From Luteimonas viscosa (GTDB lineage Bacteria; Pseudomonadota; Gammaproteobacteria; Xanthomonadales; Xanthomonadaceae): a DNA stretch of 64,000 bases. The DNA is taken from NCBI RefSeq assembly GCF_008244685.1, contig NZ_VTFT01000001.1, positions 1,777,248-1,841,247 on the forward strand, given 5' to 3'. Both the position numbers and the translations under genes were made by a program. Below the pieces are notes generated by a model. That model saw only the letters and a program-made list of their open reading frames with translations, did no database searches and was not told the origin of the DNA. This document shows positions 23,187 through 33,757 of the stretch, piece by piece (the stretch's first letter is position 1; each line of letters starts with the position of its first letter).

Positions 23187-24487
23187 ACCGCCTCGCCATG
23201 CTGTTCGCGCTGCCGCTGGCCTGCGCGCTCGCCGCGCCGGCCGCGTCCGCCCAGGACGTGCTGATCCGCAACGCCACCGTCCATACCGCGACCGAACGCG
23301 GCACCCTGCAGGGCACCGACGTGCTGGTGCAGGGTGGCCGCATCGCCGCGATCGGCAGCGGCCTGGCCGCGGGATCGGCGCAGGTGGTCGATGCCGGCGG
23401 TCAGCCGCTGACGCCGGCGCTGTTCGGCGGCATCACCGGCATCGGCATCGAGGAAGTCTCGGGCGAGGCGTCGACGCGGGATGCGTCGCTGGCCCTGGGC
23501 GAGAACGCCAAGGACATGACGGTGCGGCCGGAATTCGACGTCACCCTGGCCTACAACCCCGAATCGATCCTGCTGCCGGTCGCGCGGGTCGAAGGCATCG
23601 GCTTCACCTTGCTCACCGCCGGCAGCACGGCAGGCGGCTCGATCATCGGCGGCCAGGGCGCGGTGGTGCGACTGGACGGCAGCCCCGACCCGGCCGGGCC
23701 GAAGCTGCTGTTCGTCTCGCTCGGCGCCGGCGCGTCGAACCTCAGCGGTTCCTCGCGCGCAGGGCAGTGGATGCTGCTCGACCAGATGGTCGACGAGGCC
23801 CGCGGCCGACTGTCCGGCGACTCCGGCTTCGCCCTGCTGACGCCGGCCGGCCGGGCCACGCTCAAGCGTTACCTGGACGGCGACGGCCGCATCGTGGTCG
23901 AGATCGACCGCGCCGCGGACATCCGCCAGCTGTTGCGCTGGTCGCGCAGGCACTCGCTGAAGATCGCCATTTCCGGTGGCGCCGAGGCGTGGAAGCTCGC
24001 CTCCGAGCTCGCCGCCGCGGACGTGCCGGTGTTCGTCGATCCGCTGGTCAACCTGCCGGGGAATTTCGACCGCCTCGGCGCCACCCTGGAAAACGCGGCG
24101 CGGCTGCGCGCCGCCGGCGTCCAGGTCGGCTTCACCCAGTCGGGCGACGCCTCGCACAACGCGCGCAAGGTACGCCAGCTGGCCGGCAACGCGGTCGCCA
24201 ACGGCCTGCCCTGGGAAGACGGCCTGGCCGGACTGACCCGCGTGCCGGCGCAGGCCTTCGGCGTCGGCGACCGGCTCGGCACGATCGCGGTGGGCCGCAG
24301 CGCCGACCTGGTGCTGTGGACCGGCGATCCGCTCGACGTCGCGCATACCGCGCGCCAGGTGTGGCTGGGCGGCCGTGCGATCCCGATGCGTTCGCGCCAG
24401 ACCGAACTGCGCGACCGCTACCTGCGCGCCGAGCCCGCGGCGGAAGCCGGAGCGTTGCCGCGCGCATACCCGGCGCGGGTGGAATAG
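23183..24487 (+). CDS. Exported amidohydrolase paralogue lacking the HxH metal motif
   Basis: A 434-residue protein with a Sec signal peptide (cleavage near AASAQD). Its start overlaps the upstream stop (ATGA) behind a good GGGAGG. The amidohydrolase fold is recognisable at both ends (VLIRNATVHT.. GTIAVGRSADLVLWTGDPL), but the stretch aligned with DVHSHLG reads PALFGGITG, so the two metal-binding His are gone. The position of the late Asp (TQSGDASHN) may remain. It is likely a non-catalytic partner of the upstream enzyme or has a changed chemistry. The pair is probably an obligate heteromer, by inference. Confidence 0.88.
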
Positions 24488-24640
24488 AAGCGCGCGCCGC
24501 GACCGGCGCACCGAACCACGGCGGCCCCGCGCGAAGCGGGGCCCGACCGCGGGGGCGCGCCGGGGCTTCTTCCGCCCTTCAGCCCGGCCCTGAGACAATC
24601 CGCGCAGGCACGCTGGCCCTGATGGGCCGTAGGAGGACGC

Positions 24641-25582
24641 ATGCGCATCGGGATCGTCGTCGACTCGACCTGCGACCTGCCGCCCGCCTACCTGGCGTCG
24701 AACGACGTCGGGATCCTGCCGATCTCGGTCCGGATCGGCGACGAACTGCGGGTCGACTACCGCGACGAGGCCGACACCCTGGCCTTCCTGCATTCGCACA
24801 TCGCCGAACGCGGCGCCAGCGCCGAGACCATTCCCTTCGGCGTCGAGCAGATCCGCGACCTGTTCCTGCAGCGCCTGGTGGTCGACTACGACCACGTGTT
24901 CTGCATCACCGTGACGAAGACGCGCAGCCAGATCTTCGAGAACGCGCAGCAGGCCAGCTACGCCATCCTCAACGACTACAGGCCGGTGCGTTCCGCCGCC
25001 GGCCACAACACCCCGTTCGCGCTGCGCGTGATCGATACCCAGAACCTGTTCTCGGCACAGGGCGTGCTGCCGGTGGAGGCGGTTCGCCTGCGCGCGGCCG
25101 GCGACGGCCCCGGCCGCATCCGCGCGCGCCTGGAGAACCTCGCGCTGCACACCTACGGCTACCTGGTGCCGCGCGACCTGTACTACATCCGCAACCGCGC
25201 CCGGCACAAGGGCGACCGCAGCGTCAGCCTGTTCAGCGCCGCGCTCGGCACCGCGCTCGACATCAAGCCGGTGCTGCGCGGCTGGCGCGGCGACACCGGG
25301 CCGGTGGCGAAGCTCAAGGGCTTCGACCCGGCGGTGCGCGCGTTGTTCGAGTTCGCCGCGCGGCGCGTGTCGGCCGGCCTGCTCACGCCGACGCTGTGCC
25401 TGTGCTACGGCGGCGAACTGGACGAGATGCGCGCGATGCCGGCCTACGAGGCGCTGCGCGCGGCCTGCGCCGACCGCAACATCGAGGTGTTCGAGAGCGT
25501 GATGAGCCTGACCGGCATGGTCAACGTCGGCAAGGGCGCGGTCTGCGTCGGCTTCGCCGCGGAACCGCACGAATTCGGCTGA
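24641..25582 (+). CDS. DegV family fatty-acid-binding protein
   Basis: A 313-residue DegV-fold protein. The N-terminal VDSTCDLP motif and the GVLPVEAV and LVPRDLYYIRNRARHKG segments match the family. DegV/FakB proteins bind a fatty acid and hand it to the kinase FakA in Gram-positives. No FakA-like gene is nearby, so the role here is open. A strong Shine-Dalgarno (TAGGAGGA) lies 4 nt before the start. It is longer than typical FakB (about 280) by an insert around RHKGDRSVSLF. Confidence 0.9.
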   Translation: MRIGIVVDSTCDLPPAYLASNDVGILPISVRIGDELRVDYRDEADTLAFLHSHIAERGASAETIPFGVEQIRDLFLQRLVVDYDHVFCITVTKTRSQIFENAQQASYAILNDYRPVRSAAGHNTPFALRVIDTQNLFSAQGVLPVEAVRLRAAGDGPGRIRARLENLALHTYGYLVPRDLYYIRNRARHKGDRSVSLFSAALGTALDIKPVLRGWRGDTGPVAKLKGFDPAVRALFEFAARRVSAGLLTPTLCLCYGGELDEMRAMPAYEALRAACADRNIEVFESVMSLTGMVNVGKGAVCVGFAAEPHEFG

Positions 25583-25642
25583 CACGCGGCGTCCACGCTG
25601 CCGGCTGCTAGCCTGAGCCCCTTCCCGCCGCAACGAGACGCC

Positions 25643-25984
25643 ATGGCCATCCGTTACCACATCCGACTGCCCGAACCCGACAGGCTCGGCGCCAGCGGCG
25701 AATTCGCGTTCCGCTCGAAGGGCGCGGAAGGACTGGCCGAGGAACTGCAGGCCGCCCTGCGCAGCGATGCGCTGTTCCAGCGCTGGCGCGCGACCCAGGA
25801 GGACCCGGATGCGGTGGATCCGGCGCTGGGGGCGGTCGACCCTGCGGCGAAGGTAAGCGGCGAGCAGCACGACCTGCACATCGACCTCACCGCCGAGACC
25901 GCGATCGCGGGCAGCGTATTCAGGCAGCGCATGCGCCTGCTCGCCGGCAGCGGGTGGGAGCTGCGCAACGTCACCGCGGGTTGA
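25643..25984 (+). CDS. Hypothetical protein, 113 residues
   Basis: No family recognised. The sequence (start MAIRYHIRLPEP) is compact, with no signal peptide or membrane segment. It is predicted to be mixed alpha/beta, with a helical region (GLAEELQAALRSDALFQRW) and a C-terminal strand-rich part (DLHIDLTAE). Coding is supported by strong codon bias, an ATG start and position between DegV and a convergent AraC gene. It may be transcribed with degV, 60 nt upstream. Confidence 0.72.
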   Translation: MAIRYHIRLPEPDRLGASGEFAFRSKGAEGLAEELQAALRSDALFQRWRATQEDPDAVDPALGAVDPAAKVSGEQHDLHIDLTAETAIAGSVFRQRMRLLAGSGWELRNVTAG

Positions 25985-26003
25985 GCGCTGGGCTCAGTGC
26001 GCG

Positions 26004-26963
26004 TCAGGCGGCCCGGTGCGTCTGGCCGGACGCACGGTAGTTGCACAGGTACGCCCGGCTCGCGTCGTCGACGAAGAATTCGTTCAGCGGCGCCTGCGCG
26101 CGCTTCCAGTCCGTCGGCGCCATACCCGCGAAGCGACGGAATTCGTGGTTGAAGTGCGCCTGGTCGTAGTATCCGCAGGCCAAGGCGATTTCAGCGAGCG
26201 GACGTCCCGCTCGCAGCGGCGGCAGGCTGCGCTGGAACCGGACCATGGACGCCAGCTGCTTCGGGCTCAGCCCCGTCAGGGCGCGGAAGCTGGCCTGCAG
26301 CTGCCGCGGTCCCACGCCGAGGTCCTCGCAGGCCTGCGACAGGCGGCCGTCGCCCGGACCGCGGAAGATCGCGGCCACGACCCGGTCGACCACCGCGAAG
26401 GCACGGCTGTCGCGACGCTTCTCGTGCAGGCGGGCACCGAGGAAGGCCTCCATCTCCGCGACGAAACGGTCGAAGCAGCGCGTGTCCTGGATCCGCGCTT
26501 CGACCGCATGGAACGCCGTACCGAACAGCAGGCGCACGTCGATCGACTGGTCGCGCAGCGTGTCGATCGGCTCGCGGGTGAACACCGAGAACCCGTGCGG
26601 ATGGAACTTGATGCCGAAGTACAGCGGCTCGCCCTCGGTGACGACGTCGTACGGTCGCGTCATCTGGCCGATGAGTTCGGTCGCCGGATTGCGGTGGTAA
26701 TCGACCCCGTTCCCGCTGCGCAGCACCGCGCCGCCCAGGTTGAAGACGATCTCCTGGCAACCGTCGGGAAAGGTCCGGTCCTGGAGCCGCTGCGGCACGG
26801 GCGAGCGCAGGCACCAGTAGCAGGCCACGAACGGCGCCAGCCGCCGCCCGGGCAGCGCCTCGACATACTGCAGGCCGACCGCGGGGGCTTGGGACACGCA
26901 GGCACCGGATGCGACGGGACCTAGCGATTGTAGACCGCCAGTTCGTACAGCGAATATCCCCAT
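26004..26963 (-). CDS. AraC-family transcriptional regulator
   Basis: The N-terminal half resembles the DUF6597-type sensor (LAPFVACYWCLRSP, PDGCQEIVFNLGG, GIKFHPHG). The C-terminal ~100 residues hold two helix-turn-helix motifs (LSQACEDLGVGPRQLQASF and EIALACGYYDQAHFNHEFRR). It most likely controls nearby genes in response to a small ligand. ATG 26963 has AAGGTG 6 nt upstream and overlaps the ThuA-like gene by 43 nt; GTG 26897 is an alternative just past that stop. It follows the ThuA-like gene in the same direction, so the two may be co-transcribed. Confidence 0.88.
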   Translation of the reverse strand: MGIFAVRTGGLQSLGPVASGACVSQAPAVGLQYVEALPGRRLAPFVACYWCLRSPVPQRLQDRTFPDGCQEIVFNLGGAVLRSGNGVDYHRNPATELIGQMTRPYDVVTEGEPLYFGIKFHPHGFSVFTREPIDTLRDQSIDVRLLFGTAFHAVEARIQDTRCFDRFVAEMEAFLGARLHEKRRDSRAFAVVDRVVAAIFRGPGDGRLSQACEDLGVGPRQLQASFRALTGLSPKQLASMVRFQRSLPPLRAGRPLAEIALACGYYDQAHFNHEFRRFAGMAPTDWKRAQAPLNEFFVDDASRAYLCNYRASGQTHRAA

Positions 26964-28366
26964 TGCGGCACCTTGCGCCGGTGCCCGAGCATGCGCACAT
27001 GGCGCGCTTGCACAGTCGGAAACCGGATCTCGTCGTGCCCGCCGTCGCCGTCGGACTCGGTGAACACCGTGCGCCAGCCGCGCGCGGGATCGTCGCTGAC
27101 CTGGATCTCGTAGCGGGTGGCGAACGCCTCGTCCCAGTGCAACGCGACCGTGTTGAACGCGAGCGTCCGCCCCAGGTCGACCATGGCCCACGACGGATCG
27201 ACCGACGCGCTCGCCCAGCGGGTGGCCGGATCGCCGTCGACGAGGTGGCCCGCGTCCTTGACGTCGTCGCGCGCCTCGACCGACGACACCTGCGCGCGCA
27301 CGCCGTGGTAACGGGCGAGGTCGCCGTGCCGCCGCGCGTCGACCGCCACCTTGAACGCGACCGTCGACGCCAGCCCACGCGAACCACGCACGGCGACGGT
27401 CACGGTCGCGACGCCTTCGCGCCCGCGCACGTCCAGGTCGAGCCGCCCCCGCCGGTCCAGGTGCACGTCGACCACGTCGTCGCCGTCCACGCCCGCGAGC
27501 GAGAATTCCAGCGGCCCGGTCTCGCGGTCTGCGGCCAGTCGCGCCAGGTCCAGGGCGCCCTCCACGCGACCCGCGTCGGCATCCACGCGCATGTCGCGAA
27601 CCGGCTGCACGACCGGATAGCCCGCCAGCCAGCGCACGCCGTTGCGCAGCAGCGCACGGTAGCCGGGGTTCCGCTTGGCGCGCAGGTCGTGTCCCAGCAC
27701 CAGGCTCATGACGCGACCGCTGCCCCAGCGACGCTCCCACATCACGGGATGGTTCTCCGCCCGCGCGATGACCTGGAGGTCGCGGTCGCCCGGCTGGAAG
27801 TAGTACAGCTCGTCGGTGGCCTCGAAGTCGCCGAGTGCGGCCGAAACAGGATGACGCCGCGCGGGCCTGAACGCGTAACCGTAGTACCAGAATTCCATGT
27901 TCTCGGTCACCACGTCGAAGGTCCCCGGGTCCTTGGTCGGGCCACCGATGAACAGGCCGCCGATCATCTCCTCGTAGAAGTCCGCATTGAGGAAGCTCAG
28001 GATCCCGCTGTGCAGCGTCAGCAGCGCCTTGCCGCCGGTGACATGGTTGCGCAGCGCCTCGAGCTGCGCAGGCGTGGGCGTAAGGAACAGGGAGTTTGAA
28101 ACCACCACCTCGTACGGAGCCAGGCGCGCCTCGTCCAGCACCGACAGGTCCCCGACCACGTCCACATGGACGCTGTCCTCCAGGATCCGTGCGACTTCCT
28201 CGTTCTGGAATTCATGCACCCAGGGCGGGTACTGCTGGGCATGCGGCAGGCTGGGCCCGCTGCCGGTCAGCACCAGCACTTTCGGCCGCGTGTCCGCGGC
28301 GCGCGCCTGCGACAGCGCCAGCAACGCGAGCAGGGCAAGCATCATCGGGCGCTTGAAGGGGGACAT
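26921..28366 (-). CDS. Secreted ThuA-like protein with C-terminal discoidin (F5/8C) domain
   Basis: A 481-residue exported protein. A signal peptide (LALLALLALSQARA) is followed by a ThuA/glutamine-amidotransferase-like domain (~28-250; VLVLTGSG, LLTLHSGILSFLNADFY, HPVMWERRWGSGRVMSLVLGHD) and then an unassigned region. The C-terminal ~130 residues are a galactose-binding/F5/8 type C domain (VDGDPATRWASA, WAMVDLGRTLAFNTVALHW, VRMLGHRR). Members pairing ThuA with carbohydrate-binding modules are linked to sugar or trehalose-type metabolism. Binding of a glycan outside the cell is therefore likely; the reaction is unknown. Confidence 0.86.
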   Translation of the reverse strand: MSPFKRPMMLALLALLALSQARAADTRPKVLVLTGSGPSLPHAQQYPPWVHEFQNEEVARILEDSVHVDVVGDLSVLDEARLAPYEVVVSNSLFLTPTPAQLEALRNHVTGGKALLTLHSGILSFLNADFYEEMIGGLFIGGPTKDPGTFDVVTENMEFWYYGYAFRPARRHPVSAALGDFEATDELYYFQPGDRDLQVIARAENHPVMWERRWGSGRVMSLVLGHDLRAKRNPGYRALLRNGVRWLAGYPVVQPVRDMRVDADAGRVEGALDLARLAADRETGPLEFSLAGVDGDDVVDVHLDRRGRLDLDVRGREGVATVTVAVRGSRGLASTVAFKVAVDARRHGDLARYHGVRAQVSSVEARDDVKDAGHLVDGDPATRWASASVDPSWAMVDLGRTLAFNTVALHWDEAFATRYEIQVSDDPARGWRTVFTESDGDGGHDEIRFPTVQARHVRMLGHRRKVPQWGYSLYELAVYNR

Positions 28367-28497
28367 GGATTCGGGGGATAAGGGCGCATGGCCCGACAAC
28401 CTTGCACATCCCCACGCACGCGCGCTTGTAGGAATGCGCAGGCAAGCGCTGCGCGCCGTCCCGGCGACCGCCGCGGGGCCCTCATGGCGGTCGCTGC

Positions 28498-29190
28498 ATG
28501 GTGACGGCCTCGGGACCACGCGTCCTGCTCGCCTGGAGCGGCGGCAAGGATGCAGCCTGGACCCTGCACGCGCTGCGCCAGCGCGGCGACGTGGAGGTGG
28601 TCGGCCTGCTGAGCACGCTCACGCGCGACGACGATCGCGCCTCGATGCAGGGCATCCGCCGCGACGTGCTGCGGGCGCAGGCGCGGGCGTGCGGGCTGCC
28701 GCTGCTCGAGGTCGACCTGCCGGCGGCCTGTCCGAACGAGGCCTACGAGGCCGCGATGACCGGCGCGCTGGCGGAGGCGTCCAGGCGCTGGCCGGACCTG
28801 CGCACGGTGGCCTTCGGCGACCTGTTCCTGGCCGACATCCGTACCTGGCGCGAGCAGCGCATGGCGCGCATCGGCTGGCGGATCGAGACGCCGCTGTTCG
28901 GACGCGACACGGCCACGCTGGCGCGGGAGATGATCGATGGCGGACTGCATGCGACGTTGTGCTGCGTGGATACGCAGCAACTCGACGCGTCCTTCGCCGG
29001 GCGTGCATTCGACAAGGCCCTGCTGCTGGCCCTGCCGGCCGGCGCCGATCCGTGTGGCGAACGCGGCGAATTCCACACCTGCGTGCACGCGGGACCCATG
29101 TTCAACGCGCCGCTTGCGCTGGCGCAGGGGGCCACCGTCGCGGTCGACGGACGCTTCGCGCGCACCGACTTCCGCCTGGCGAACGATTGA
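28498..29190 (+). CDS. Dph6-related adenine nucleotide alpha hydrolase
   Basis: A 230-residue ATP-pyrophosphatase-fold protein. WSGGKDAAW is the PP-loop, and the late motif GERGEFHTCVHAGPMF is diagnostic of the diphthine-ammonia ligase (Dph6/TIGR00290) family. Bacteria lack diphthamide, so this copy must act on something else. GC and codon use match its neighbours. ATG 28498 is followed at once by an in-frame GTG, so the exact start is uncertain by one codon. It is convergent with the chemoreceptor gene. Confidence 0.9.
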   Translation: MVTASGPRVLLAWSGGKDAAWTLHALRQRGDVEVVGLLSTLTRDDDRASMQGIRRDVLRAQARACGLPLLEVDLPAACPNEAYEAAMTGALAEASRRWPDLRTVAFGDLFLADIRTWREQRMARIGWRIETPLFGRDTATLAREMIDGGLHATLCCVDTQQLDASFAGRAFDKALLLALPAGADPCGERGEFHTCVHAGPMFNAPLALAQGATVAVDGRFARTDFRLAND

Positions 29191-29202
29191 CGCCTGCGGG
29201 CT

Positions 29203-30993
29203 TCAGTCCAGCGTGTAACCCACGCGGAAGCCGCCCCAGTGGCGCCCGCCGACGAACACCGGCACCGACAGGTCGAACATGATCTGCCCGGTGTCGCGGC
29301 GATACACCTGCAGCCGGTAGGGATCGGTATGCGCGCCGACGCTGCGGCCGACGCGGTCGGAGAAGATGCGCTTGGTGCGGTTGCCGACCAGGTCGCGCGC
29401 CGGGTCGCCGGTGAGCGGTTGGCAGAAGCGGTCGTTGTGGGTGGGCACGTAGCCGTCGGGATTGGCGCTGATCGCGAACACGATCCACGGATGCGCGGCG
29501 GCCACCGCTTCCTGCAACGGCGGCAACAGTTCGTCGCAGAGTTCGTCGAACGCGGTTTCGTACTTCGCGGGCTCGACCCCCGCGATCGGCACGTATTCGC
29601 GCGAGAACAGGGCCTCGTCCCCGATCCAGCCCTCGGCCACCGCGTCCTCGAAGGTGGCGCCGATCGCGGCGGCGGCGTCGCGCGCGAGTTCCAGCACGCG
29701 CGCATGGCGGGGCTCGCGCAGCGGATCGGGCGGCAGCCGGAACAGTCCGACGCAGTCGTGCAGCGCGCCGGCGCCGGCACCCAGCGCCTCGCTGCGTTCG
29801 GCCACCTTGGCCGCATGGTCGAGGTTGCTGCGGCCGAGCTCGGCGACCCGTCCGACCGCGCGGTCGATGTCGGCGATCGCCACGCCCTGCTCGGCGATGC
29901 CGCCGGCGACCGTCTCGATCGCGGCACTGGCGCGACCGAGCAGTTCGCCGATGCCGCCCAGGACCTGCTCGGTGCGACGCGCGGAGGCGGCGCCCTCGCC
30001 GAGGGCCTCGCCGTTCTCGCCGATGATCCGGCGCACGTCGCGGGCGGCCTCGGCGGCGCGTTCGGCAAGGCGCCGGATCTCGGTCGCGACCACCGCGAAG
30101 CCGCGTCCGGCGGGGCCGGCATGCGCGGCCTCGATGCTGGCGTTGATCGACAGGATGTTGGTCTGGAACGCCACCATGTCGATGACTTCGATGACGTCGT
30201 TGGCGCGCGAGGAACTGAGCTGCACCGCGGCCATGGCTTCGGCCAGCGCGTGCGCCGCGGCCGCGCCCTCGCGCGCGCTGTCGTCGGCGCTGGCCGCGAC
30301 CGAGGTCACCGCGCGCAGGTCGCCGCCGATGCGGTCGAGCCCCTCGAGCAGTCCGCGCGTGGAGGCGACCACGGTGTCGAGCGCGTCCACCTGGGCCTTC
30401 GACTGGCGCACCAGTTCGTCGTTCTCGGCCACCACGTGCGGAACGTCTGCCGCCACCTGCAGCGACAGGCCCACGGCCTGGCGGATCGCCTCGGCCAGGT
30501 TGCCGAAGCCGGCGGCGAGCCGGCGGGCCTCCGGTTGCCCGGCATCGGCGGCGTCGACGGCCAGTTCCAGTTCGCAGGCGGCCAGACGGTCGCCGACCAG
30601 GGCCAGCAGCTGCGCGGAGCGGGCCTCGTCGCCAGCGGGTGGCGGGGCGGTGGCGCGGACGGAGCGTTCGCGCCACAGCGCGGCCGAATCTGCATCGGGC
30701 AGGGAGAGCATCCAGCCGCCGCCGTCGCGATCGTGCTGGTAGCAGACCCGGCGCGCAGGATCGGCGCCGGGCGCCACCCAGACTCCTTCGTCGCCGGTCA
30801 GGTCGCCCGGCGCCAGGCCCCAGACGCAACTGCAGGACAGCGTATCGAGGTCCACGCCGGCGAGATCGAGCAGGTCGATGGCGGCACGGTTGAGCGCCTG
30901 CACGCGGCCGTCGCGGTCGAGCCGGATCAGCGCGACGGGCGCGTCGGGCAACACCGGCAGGCAGGCGACGCTACGGTCCTCGAACGCTGGCAT
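29203..30993 (-). CDS. Soluble PAS-containing methyl-accepting chemoreceptor
   Basis: A 596-residue chemoreceptor without any membrane segment. An N-terminal PAS domain (~15-105) is followed by a linker and an MCP signalling domain (~150-400) whose CheA/CheW-binding tip is [22 protein letters not shown]. It ends in a ~160-residue Cache/PAS-like domain ([18 protein letters not shown].. [17 protein letters not shown]). No membrane anchor means it probably senses a cytoplasmic signal such as redox or metabolic state. No che genes are nearby. Start 30993 has a GGAGGGG-like stretch upstream. Confidence 0.9.
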   Translation of the reverse strand: MPAFEDRSVACLPVLPDAPVALIRLDRDGRVQALNRAAIDLLDLAGVDLDTLSCSCVWGLAPGDLTGDEGVWVAPGADPARRVCYQHDRDGGGWMLSLPDADSAALWRERSVRATAPPPAGDEARSAQLLALVGDRLAACELELAVDAADAGQPEARRLAAGFGNLAEAIRQAVGLSLQVAADVPHVVAENDELVRQSKAQVDALDTVVASTRGLLEGLDRIGGDLRAVTSVAASADDSAREGAAAAHALAEAMAAVQLSSSRANDVIEVIDMVAFQTNILSINASIEAAHAGPAGRGFAVVATEIRRLAERAAEAARDVRRIIGENGEALGEGAASARRTEQVLGGIGELLGRASAAIETVAGGIAEQGVAIADIDRAVGRVAELGRSNLDHAAKVAERSEALGAGAGALHDCVGLFRLPPDPLREPRHARVLELARDAAAAIGATFEDAVAEGWIGDEALFSREYVPIAGVEPAKYETAFDELCDELLPPLQEAVAAAHPWIVFAISANPDGYVPTHNDRFCQPLTGDPARDLVGNRTKRIFSDRVGRSVGAHTDPYRLQVYRRDTGQIMFDLSVPVFVGGRHWGGFRVGYTLD

Positions 30994-31107
30994 GTCCCCT
31001 CCGGAGGTTGCACCCTGCCGGTAACGGCCGCCGGCCGCCGGAGTTGAGGTTGCCCGCCGGAGCGCGGCGGGCGGGCCGCTTCCCGTGAACCCTGTCCAGG
31101 GGGCGGC

Positions 31108-31944
31108 TCAGGCCTGCAGCGCCCTCGCGTGGTGGGCCAGATGCTCGCCGACGAAGCTGGCGATGAAGTAGTAGCTGTGGTCGTAGCCCGGGCGCATGCG
31201 CAGGGTGAGCGGATGGCCGGCGGCCTCGGCCGCCGCCTGCAGCAGTTGCGGGCGCAGCTGGGTGTCGAGGAATTCGTCGCCGCCGCCCTGGTCGATCAGC
31301 AACGGAAGCTTCTCCGGCGCCGACTTCACCAGTTCGGTGGCGTCGTATGCCTTCCAGGCCTCGCGGTCGGGGCCGAGGTAGGCGCCGAACGCCTTCTCGC
31401 CCCAGGGCACCTGCGTGGGCGCGACGATCGGCGAGAACGCCGAGACGCTGCGATAGCGCCCGGGGTTTCGCAGGGCGGCGACCAGGGCACCGTGCCCGCC
31501 CATCGAATGCCCGCTGATCGAACGGCGGTCGTCCACCGGCAACTCCGCCTCGACCAGCGCCGGCAGTTCGTGGACGACGTAGTCGTACATGCGGTAGTGG
31601 CGCGCCCAGGGCTGCGCGGTGGCGTTGACGTAGAAGCCGGCGCCCTTGCCGAGGTCGTAGCCCTCGGCATCGGGCACGTCGTCGCCGCGCGGGCTGGTGT
31701 CGGGCGCTACCAGGATCACGCCGTGCTCGGCCGCATACCGCTGCGCGCCGGCCTTGGTGATGAAGTTCTGCTCGTTGCAGGTCAGGCCCGAGAGCCAGTA
31801 CAGGACCGGCAGCCGCGCGCCGGGCCCGTCCGCCTGCGGCGGCAGGTACACGGCGAAGTCCATCGTGCAGCCGAGCACCTGCGACCGGTGCCGGTACACG
31901 TCCTGCCAGCCGCCGAAGCAGGCGCGGTGTTCGATGCGTTCCAT
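31108..31944 (-). CDS. fghA: S-formylglutathione hydrolase
   Basis: A 278-residue esterase-D-type alpha/beta hydrolase that releases formate and glutathione from S-formylglutathione, the last step of formaldehyde detoxification. The nucleophile Ser is in [11 protein letters not shown], Asp in GGGDEFLD and His in YDHSYYFI. It is the third gene of frmR-adhC-fghA. A 121-nt gap with heptamer repeats separates it from adhC, and no Shine-Dalgarno is visible directly before ATG 31944. Confidence 0.95.
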   Translation of the reverse strand: MERIEHRACFGGWQDVYRHRSQVLGCTMDFAVYLPPQADGPGARLPVLYWLSGLTCNEQNFITKAGAQRYAAEHGVILVAPDTSPRGDDVPDAEGYDLGKGAGFYVNATAQPWARHYRMYDYVVHELPALVEAELPVDDRRSISGHSMGGHGALVAALRNPGRYRSVSAFSPIVAPTQVPWGEKAFGAYLGPDREAWKAYDATELVKSAPEKLPLLIDQGGGDEFLDTQLRPQLLQAAAEAAGHPLTLRMRPGYDHSYYFIASFVGEHLAHHARALQA

Positions 31945-32055
31945 GGGATTGGGGATTGGGGTTTGGGGTGGGGTTTGGGATTGTGCGCCCGATGCAAGGG
32001 ACCCGGAGAAGGTCGGGCTTCGCGTGCCGAATCCCGAATCCCCAATTCCGAATCC
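31945..32055. repeat. Two inverted arrays of 7-bp repeats between adhC and fghA
   Basis: 31945-31983 holds units GGGATTG, GGGATTG, GGGTTTG, a partial unit, GGGTTTG and a partial unit. 32028-32055 holds units CGAATCC, CGAATCC, CCAATTC, CGAATCC, roughly the reverse complement of the first set. The two arrays could pair as a long hairpin in the mRNA between the two genes. Confidence 0.8.
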
Positions 32056-32065
32056 CCTCGGTCGT

Positions 32066-33190
<1,125 letters not shown>

Positions 33191-33466
33191 CTACTTCAGA
33201 TAGGAACGGACCAGCGCCACGGCGGCATCGATGCCCGCCTCGCGTCGCTTGCCCGGCGTGTCCGGCTGCGCGAATTCCTCGCGCAGGTGGCTTTCCAGCA
33301 CCTCCGACATCAGGCCGTTGACCGCGCCGCGCACGGCGGCCAGCTGCTGCAGCACCGGCGCGCAATCGGCGCCGGATTCCAGCGCGCGCTCGAGCGCATC
33401 GAGCTGCCCGCGGATGCGACGCACGCGGGTCAGGGCCTTCTTCTTTTCCGCGGGGGAATGCGGCAC
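33191..33466 (-). CDS. frmR: Formaldehyde-responsive repressor FrmR
   Basis: A 91-residue CsoR/RcnR-fold repressor. Pro2, Cys35 and His60 are all conserved; in E. coli FrmR, Pro2 and Cys35 form the methylene bridge with formaldehyde that releases the operator. The sequence [10 protein letters not shown] is nearly the E. coli one. It heads the operon with adhC and fghA. A G-tract operator lies just upstream. Confidence 0.94.
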   Translation of the reverse strand: MPHSPAEKKKALTRVRRIRGQLDALERALESGADCAPVLQQLAAVRGAVNGLMSEVLESHLREEFAQPDTPGKRREAGIDAAVALVRSYLK

Positions 33467-33481
33467 GCGAGCAACCGGGCG

Positions 33482-33502
33482 CTATAGTGGGGGGTAGTAT
33501 AT
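33482..33502 (-). promoter_or_regulatory. Probable FrmR operator / frm promoter
   Basis: A run of six G (33489-33494) flanked by AT-rich arms (CTATAGT and TAGTATAT), the typical shape of RcnR/FrmR-family operators. A TATACT hexamer on the minus strand (33496-33501) could be the -10, so the repressor would block RNA polymerase directly. Confidence 0.75.
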
Positions 33503-33702
33503 CAGGCTGGCCGGTACATGCAGCTTCCGGCTGTCCGTGGGCGCGCCGACGCACGGGACGAGGCACGGGACGAGAGGAGAATCGGGTGGACGGCTTGCGC
33601 GCATAAAGCGCCCGGGCAGGCGCAGCGCAGCCGGTGAACCGCTTCGCAGCGCCGTTACGGCCACGGTCGCGCCGGATGGGGTGGAGCGGCGGGCACATCC
33701 AT

Positions 33703-33736
33703 CCCGGATGCGGCCTTCGGCCTTATCCGGGCTACG
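33703..33736. repeat. Single REP half unit between frmR and ppc
   Basis: One right-half-type REP unit (CCCGGATGCGG.. ending CCGGGCTACG), the inverse orientation of the 10-kb right halves and with the GGCCTTCGGCC core. The remainder of the 33503-33757 gap shows nothing I can recognise. Confidence 0.88.
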
Positions 33737-33757
33737 CGGATCGACACGCGTCACGCA

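Noticed and set aside
31052..31072. GCCCGCC/GGCGGGC hairpin beyond fghA as a terminator
   Set aside because: A 7-bp stem without a T-run is expected by chance at this GC content.
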